A stretch of 64,000 nucleotides of DNA from Cladopsammia gracilis. Its lineage: Eukaryota > Cnidaria > Anthozoa > Scleractinia > Dendrophylliidae. A program made the position numbers and the translations under genes. Positions 58,204 to 64,000 of this stretch are shown piece after piece. Numbering within the stretch: the first letter of the stretch is position 1; each line of letters opens with the position of its first letter. Where the stretch lies: NCBI GenBank assembly GCA_022457155.1, contig JAJGOT010000123.1, forward strand, positions 1,006,001 through 1,070,000. The letters are read 5' to 3'. The notes under the pieces are model-generated. The model saw only the letters and a list, made by a program, of their open reading frames with translations. It was not told where the DNA came from and searched no databases.

Positions 58204-60089
58204 ACAGATGCGTGAGTTCCCAGAACAATGCTTTGGCCGTTTTAGACTTGAAGGCATTTTCCTGCTCGCCCATGCTAGCAGAACTGATCGAAGGCTTGTG
58301 ATCTGACAGACACAGTCATGGCTCGTTTCTCCTTGTCTGCAAAGAAAGGCAACTTTTTCGAGTGAAGGTTGAAACGTATTTCACAAACGATAACCATACT
58401 CAACAAATCCTAACAAAATGAAGGTCTTACTTCAAGAGATCGGCTGTTTCCAATTTACAGCACAGGAAACCCAGGCGCAAATAGAGGCTATTTTTTTTTT
58501 CGTGAAACGTAAGCATGCTTTTTCCGAAACTCAAAAAACAAAAAATTAAGACGCAAAAATGTGGTTTTGAGAACACATTTTTCTCATATTAGTTTTATTT
58601 TTCATCCTTAGGGAAAATGCATGCTTATGTTTTTTTTAAATAGTGTATACAATCGAATGATGCTAAAAATTTTGGTTAAAACTGTAAGTTTCTGAAGTTA
58701 TGCTCATTTTTCTATTTTGGGTCACGTGACATTGGGCGTGGCATGATGACGTCATAACCCGAACCACATGTTTACTTAACGGTTCCTGTTCAAATATGGT
58801 CAAATATAAGCAAAAATGTGCTGAGCTAGAGCAAACTGATTTTTCCCTAGCAACGGGCTCAAAAGATAGTGTAATGGGCCCTTAAAAGCTTTGCCAAATA
58901 GCGAGCGCGATGCGCGTGTCACTCGCTTGTTCGTTACGCTTTTTTACTCGCGCTCTTTACATAACTTTAATATGGCGGACGACTGAAGAGGCTCGAAGAC
59001 CGCAATTTTCTCTCAAACTACCGCGTTTTATCAGTGTTTAGATCGTTTTAAAGTTATTTTAAGTGCGTCGAATGTCTGTAAAAGAGCGTGATGTCCTATT
59101 CTTCTCGCTCTTTACAGAGCGTTTTGTCAACAAATTCGTGTGCGGCAAGATGTTCATTTTGACTCGTTATATTCGCAATGGTCAGAGTACGATGGCAAAA
59201 ACATTTTCCGCAGAACATGGTTTTCAGTTAAAAGCGTTGCCAAATAGCGAGCGTGAATCACGGGTCACTCGCTTGTACGTTGCACTTTGTTTTTCGTGCT
59301 CTTTACAAAACGTTTTGCAGTCAAGATCTAGACGAGCTCTATTACTCGATCGATTAAAGTAGTTCAGACCTAGAGTATATTAACTGAGGTTTTAAAAAGT
59401 AATATCGACCTTTCTATTTGCCGGACAATGAGAAATGTGAAATAAATGATGGTTTCTCTTTGAAATCCAAACTCGAACAAGCAAAAGGTAAGCGCCCGTC
59501 TCTCACGACTGAGGGAACATTTTTTGTGTTGAGATAATTATTCAAATTTGAATCCGTTTGCCGGTCTCGTGGGAGTTCGTTGGAAGACATTTTGGAGCGC
59601 CACTTTTAGTTTACGGAACACCTTCTATAGAAAATAGCGCTTTGATACTATTTCCACGTATCGTATTAAAACCAAACTTCGCCAATGTTTTCTTTAGACA
59701 CGAGGCTAACATTTCCAGGGTGAACCTTAGTTAGTAAGTCCTTTCTTAAAGAGAAAGACCATCCTGTATATCAATGCGGTGTTTTTTCCATACTGAAATC
59801 AGCGAAAAAACGAATTTTAGAACACGATTCGATAGTAGTTGTCCAAATCTCAGGGAAATAAAAAGGGTCTTAAATGATTCCTTAACACCTCTGCTGAAAA
59901 CGCCAGGGTGAACCTAACCGCCAAAATACTTAGTTTTTTGTTATGGAATAAAACATAACATTGTTTCGCCATTTTCCCCCATTTTCTTTGCAATTTAGCT
60001 CTTTTGTCAGACGGAAGCTTTTCAAATTTAGCGCTTTGGACCGTAAGAAGGTCCCGGATATGTCGCGGCATTCTCGGCGATGACACTTC

Positions 60090-60613
60090 GTGATGCCAGT
60101 CATGGAGTACCCTGCCAACCCCCCAGGACACTTCGTGATGCCAGTCATGGAGTACCCTGCCAACCCCCCAGGACACTTCGTGATGCCAGTCATGGAGTAC
60201 CCTGCCAACCCCCCAGGACACTTCGTGATGCCAGTCATGGAGTACCCTGCCAACCCCCCCAGGACACTTCGTGATGCCAGTCATGGAGTACCCTGCCAAC
60301 CCCCCAGGACACTTCGTGATGCCAGTCATGGAGTACCCTGCCAACCCCCCAGGACACTTCGTGATGCCAGTCATGGAGTACCCTGCCAACCCCCCAGGAC
60401 ACTTCGTGATGCCAGTCATGGAGTACCCTGCCAACCCCCCAGGACACTTCGTGATGCCAGTCATGGAGTACCCTGCCAACCCCCCAGGACACTTCGTGAT
60501 GCCAGTCATGGAGTACCCTGCCAACCCCCCAGGACACTTCGTGATGCCAGTCATGGAGTACCCTGCCAACCCCCCCGGACACTTCGTGATGCCAGTCATG
60601 GAGTACCCTGCCA
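60090..60613. repeat. Minisatellite array E, 45-bp unit, 12 copies
   Basis: Variant CCCTGCCAACCCCCCAGG, the same form as the second half of array C. One unit of 46 bp interrupts the register near 60225-60270. It begins after CTCGGCGATGACACTTC and ends in CCACTCGCTTGTTAGTTACG, the complete form of both junctions. Confidence 0.95.
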
Positions 60614-61053
60614 CTCGCTTGTTAGTTACGCTTTTAATATGGCGGACAACTGAAGAGGTTCGAAGACCGAAATTTTGTATCAAACTACCGTGTTTTAACA
60701 GTGTTTAGATCGTTTAAAGTTATTTTAAGTGCGAGGAATGTCTCCAAAAGACGTGATGTCCTATTCTTCTCGCTCTTTACAGAGCGTTTTGTCAACAAAT
60801 TCGTGTGCGGCAAGATTTTCAGTTTGACTCGTTAGATTCGCAATAGTCAAAGCACGATGGCAAAATCATTTTCCGCAGAACATGGTTTTCAGTTAAAAGC
60901 GTTGCCAAATAGCGAGTGTGAATTACGGGTCACTCGCTTGTACGTTGCGCTTTGTTTCTGGTGCTCGTTACAAAGCGATTTGCAGTCCAGATCAAGACGT
61001 GCTCTTTTACTCGATCGATTAACGTAGCTCAGACCTAGAGTATATTTAATAAC

Positions 61054-62034
61054 CGGTCAGTGTAAAACGCAGACTGCAGACTGCAGACTGCAGACTGCAG
61101 ACTGCAGACTGCAGACTGCAGACTGCAGACTGCAGACCGGGGGTAAAATGCAGACTGAGGGTAAAATGCAGACTGCAGACCAGGGGTAAAATGCAGACTG
61201 AGGGTAAAATAAAATATTAATAATAAAAAACAAGACTTGGGAGTGTTCCTACGCGTACCCGTAATTTTTTATTTTCAAAATCCCGAAAACTCAAACCAAA
61301 AGGCGTTTATTCGCCTTAGTCAAACATATTATCAACCTTGAGTTCTTGAACTCCCCATTTTGTTGAACCAAGTTTCCCACAAGCACCCAAACTAATCGTA
61401 ATTCTATGCATCTTACCTTTGTTTACGTGTCGGCCATTTTGAATTGTGCTTACGCGATTAGGTCTGGGACCGAGCAACTCTTTCAGCGTTCATATTCTTC
61501 ATTTGGCCTTGGAATTGTTCGGAACACAAGGCAAGCAAAACACGACAGCACAACAACAAGGAAAGGTTAACTTGTAGGTATTGAGCATAGTTTGTGAAAG
61601 ACAACGATGTATCAAGAGGTTTGTGAATTGATATTTGCTGAAAAGTGACAGTGGGCTATCCAAACCCGAAAAATTATTACATTTCAGCGTTCTCAAATAA
61701 TCGTTACTATGACCATTTTTATGAGTTTCCGACATGTTTCTAGGGCCATGTGACTTGAGGACCACGTGACTTTACTGCGTGAGGCGGCCTTTGTGTGTTT
61801 CGTGAGTCCTGACGTGACATTATTTTACGGGTACGAACACTCTTTATTTCATTCTTATGACTCGTTTTTTATTATTAATATTTTATTTTACCCTCAGTCT
61901 GCATTTTACCCCTGGTCTGCAGTCTGCATTTTACCCTCAGTCTGCATTTTACCCCCGGTCTGCAGTGTGCAGTCTGCAGTCTGCAGTCTGCAGTCTGCAG
62001 TCTGCAGTCTGCAGTCTGCGTTTTACACTGACCG
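61054..62034. mobile_element. 981-bp MULE-like foldback element with CTGCAGA heptamer arms
   Basis: Ends CGGTCAGTGTAAAACGCAG and CTGCGTTTTACACTGACCG. Both arms then carry a tandem 7-bp repeat (CAGACTG on the left about nine times, CAGTCTG on the right), GGGTAAAATGCAGACTG motifs, and AAAATATTAATAATAAAAAA, so inverted homology reaches about 200 bp. ATTTAATAAC (10 bp) is repeated on both sides (61044-61053, 62035-62044), the size expected for MULE-type elements. The interior has no recognised transposase. Confidence 0.8.
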
Positions 62035-62646
62035 ATTTAATAACTGAGGTTTTAAAAAATAATATAGGCCTTTCTATTTGCCGGACAATGAGAAATGTGA
62101 AATAAATGATGGCTTCTCTTTGAAATCCTAACTTGAACAAGCAAAAAGCTAGCGCCCGCCACTCACGACTGAGGGAACATTGTTTGTGTTGGGTTAATTA
62201 TTCAAATTTGAATCCGTTTGCCGGTCTCGTGGGAGTTCGTTGGAAGACATTTTGGAGCGCAACTTTTAGTTTACGGAACACCTTCTAGAAAATAGCGCTT
62301 TGAATACTATTTCCACGCATCGTATTAAACCCAAACTTCGCCGATGTTTTGTTTAGACAGAGGCTAACATTTCCAGGGTGAACCTTAGTTACCAAGTCCT
62401 TTCTTGAAGAGAAAGACCATCCTGTATATCAATGCGATGTTTTTCCATACTGAAATCAGCGAAAAAAACGAATTTCATTTTAATTCACTGCGTTCGCCCA
62501 AATGAAAAATATTTTCCAAATCTTTATATGGAAACTAGCAACATACAACTGCATCCACGTTGGTTGGTAACTCACGTGGAGCCAATACGAGAAAAAAACA
62601 AAGCACCGAAAATGAGGAGAAGAAAATTTCTAACTAAATAAATCTG

Positions 62647-63254
62647 TCAGTGATATAAATACCACGAAAAAAGCCGATGATCCAGTGTGCCCACTGGCGG
62701 TGCTGTGCACTGCTTCTTGTTGCTTTGCTGTTGGCGCTCCTTTTCTTTTTGCTTTCTTTTCCTGCTAGCATTCGCTCGAGCGTTCCGAATTTTTCCCTGA
62801 TCATCTTCATCGTCCGAAGTGATGTCTTGGGATTCATACTCCTGAACCACGTCCCAACCAGCGTCACCAGAATCTGCAAACTTGATCACTTTTTCCTCTT
62901 GTGCAACAGCGATTTGGCCTGCTCGGTTATTTGTGCCACTTTCTTGTGATCTTTTGTGGCGTTACTTTCTCCGATTCTACCGACCAACTCCTCAAGTTCA
63001 GCGTTAAATACGAATTGCTTCTGATTTCCCTTGAACTTGAAGTTTTCCGCCTGCAGATTAATCTTTTGCTTGGCCACTAACTCCTTTCCTTTTTGGTCCA
63101 AACGGTTCTCAAGGCAGGTCTTAAATAAGGAGAATACGTCGTCAATTTCCTCAGAGGTCGAAGTATTTGATGTAGAATTTTGTTGTGGTGAACTGTGTCG
63201 TGCATTTCCTTCAGCCACTGGATCGCGTTGAACTTCAGCAGGCTCGTCTCCCAT
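62647..63254 (-). pseudogene. Gag-like ORF1, copy E (frameshifted)
   Basis: Starts MGDEPAEVQRDPVAEGN at 63254 and is open through ITEQAKSLLHKR, then lost bases near 62890 shift the frame; the remainder (FADSGDAGWDVVQEYES.., basic tail) continues in another frame to 62647. A further change near 62797 adds residues in DDEDDQGK. It is a broken relative of copy B, with which it shares the T variants (DITSDDEDD, ESNATKD). Confidence 0.6.
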
Positions 63255-63735
63255 AACGTTTTTGGAAATGAAGCTACAGAAAAAAGCTGTATTGGCGACG
63301 CGAAAAGTAAAAGGACTAAAAGTTGCGTGTAACAAACCCAACTTATATATTGGGACATGTACTGACACCTGATGTCCCTTGCGGATCACAAGGTAGGAAA
63401 TCATGCATACTTGACAAATATTACGTAACAGTAATGCATACAGGTGACACTGACGTTCGATAATTAAGTCCTATAGAAAATACATTTTTGGAACGCGATT
63501 CGATGGTAGTTGTCCAAATCTCAGGGAAATAAAAGGGTCTTAAATGATTCCTTAACACCTCTTCTGAAAACGCCAGGGTGAACCTAACCGCAAAAGTACT
63601 TAGTTTTTTGTTATGGAGTAAAACATACACCTTGTTTCGCCATTTCCCCCCATTTTCTTTGTAATTTGGCTCTTTTGTCAGATGGAAGCTTTTCAAATTT
63701 AGCGCTCTGGACCGTAAGAAGGTCCCGGATATGTC

Positions 63736-64000
63736 CGGGGGGGGGTACTTGGGTCAACTTTTGCTGGGTATGTGCCGCTGGCCTCTCAGAGCCCCTACCC
63801 CATTATAGTCTATTTTGTGGCCAATTATAGACCCCATCTTAGTCACTTTTGAGTAAATGTAAATTTCGCAATCCCAACTTAGTCACTTTCTGTTTAGCCA
63901 TCTACCTTGAGTTCGGAACACTTTTATCTAGGTCATCTTCAAATGAGTTGACGCATTTATTTAATGCAGGAGACTTTACTCTTCACCTACAAACCTTCTG
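63736..64000. repeat. Dispersed repeat headed by a G run, cut off by window end
   Basis: It begins CCGGGGGGGGGTACTTGGGT and continues with CCCCTACCCCATTATAGTC and two CTTAGTCACTTT motifs. It replaces the expected X2 tail (CGCGGCATTCTCGG), so it is an insertion or a rearrangement. From memory it is a common coral dispersed repeat. Confidence 0.5.

Larger units (their letters stand above)
45016..58892. repeat. Tandem composite unit, copy D (13.9 kb)
   Basis: Layout: X1 45016-46897 (with an inserted TIR element), minisatellite 46898-49268, X2 49269-50147, gag segment 50148-51137, X2 tail to 51410, Y block 51411-58892. The extra length comes from the long array and the inserted elements. Two deletions of about 280-290 bp relative to copy B lie at about 52912 and 53286. 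No host gene was recognised. Confidence 0.85.
58893..63735. repeat. Tandem composite unit, copy E (cut off)
   Basis: Layout: X1 58893-60089, minisatellite 60090-60613, X2 60614-62475 (with a 981-bp inserted element), gag segment 62476-63480, X2 tail to 63735, where another repeat breaks in at GGATATGTC. No Y block is seen in the window. Confidence 0.85.

Overview
The window is eukaryotic, about 60% A+T, with spliced genes and dense transposon remnants. The one recognisable host gene, the repeat families and the LINE fragments point to a cnidarian, most likely an anthozoan and probably a stony coral. The species call is inference; no alignment could be run.

Positions 1-10256 hold the 5' part of one minus-strand gene, a calsyntenin-type cadherin. 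Six exons with GT-AG boundaries and consistent phases (10256-10169, 7665-6974, 6548-6311, 3474-3178, 3050-2524, 1033-377) encode 833 residues: signal peptide, three cadherin repeats, a linker, a laminin-G-like domain and the start of the post-LamG ectodomain. The transmembrane segment and cytoplasmic tail lie beyond position 1. Its introns carry a TTAA-flanked transposon, tandem/inverted repeats and a LINE fragment.

Positions 10473-15067 are intergenic. They hold a 2.55-kb Harbinger-like element (11235-13784, TTA target duplication) with a nested 5'-truncated CR1/L2-like LINE, and a 261-bp MITE with a 7-bp target duplication.

Positions 15068-63735 are five head-to-tail copies (A-E) of one large composite unit (about 7.1, 11.2, 11.6, 13.9 and >4.8 kb). 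The order is X1 block, 45/46-bp minisatellite array, X2 block containing a gag-like ORF on the minus strand, then a long Y block. The minisatellite sits at the junction between two X blocks and is present in every copy (about 11, 21, 12, 52 and 12 monomers), each array having its own sequence variant. The gag-like ORF looks open in copies B and D, is altered at its C terminus in A and is frameshifted in C and E. Several MITEs interrupt single copies while the other copies show the empty site, so their ends and target duplications can be read directly. SINE and MITE presence/absence is mosaic among copies, which suggests exchange or conversion.

No host protein gene was recognised in 10.5-64 kb. 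Repeat boundaries were read by eye and may be off by a few bases.
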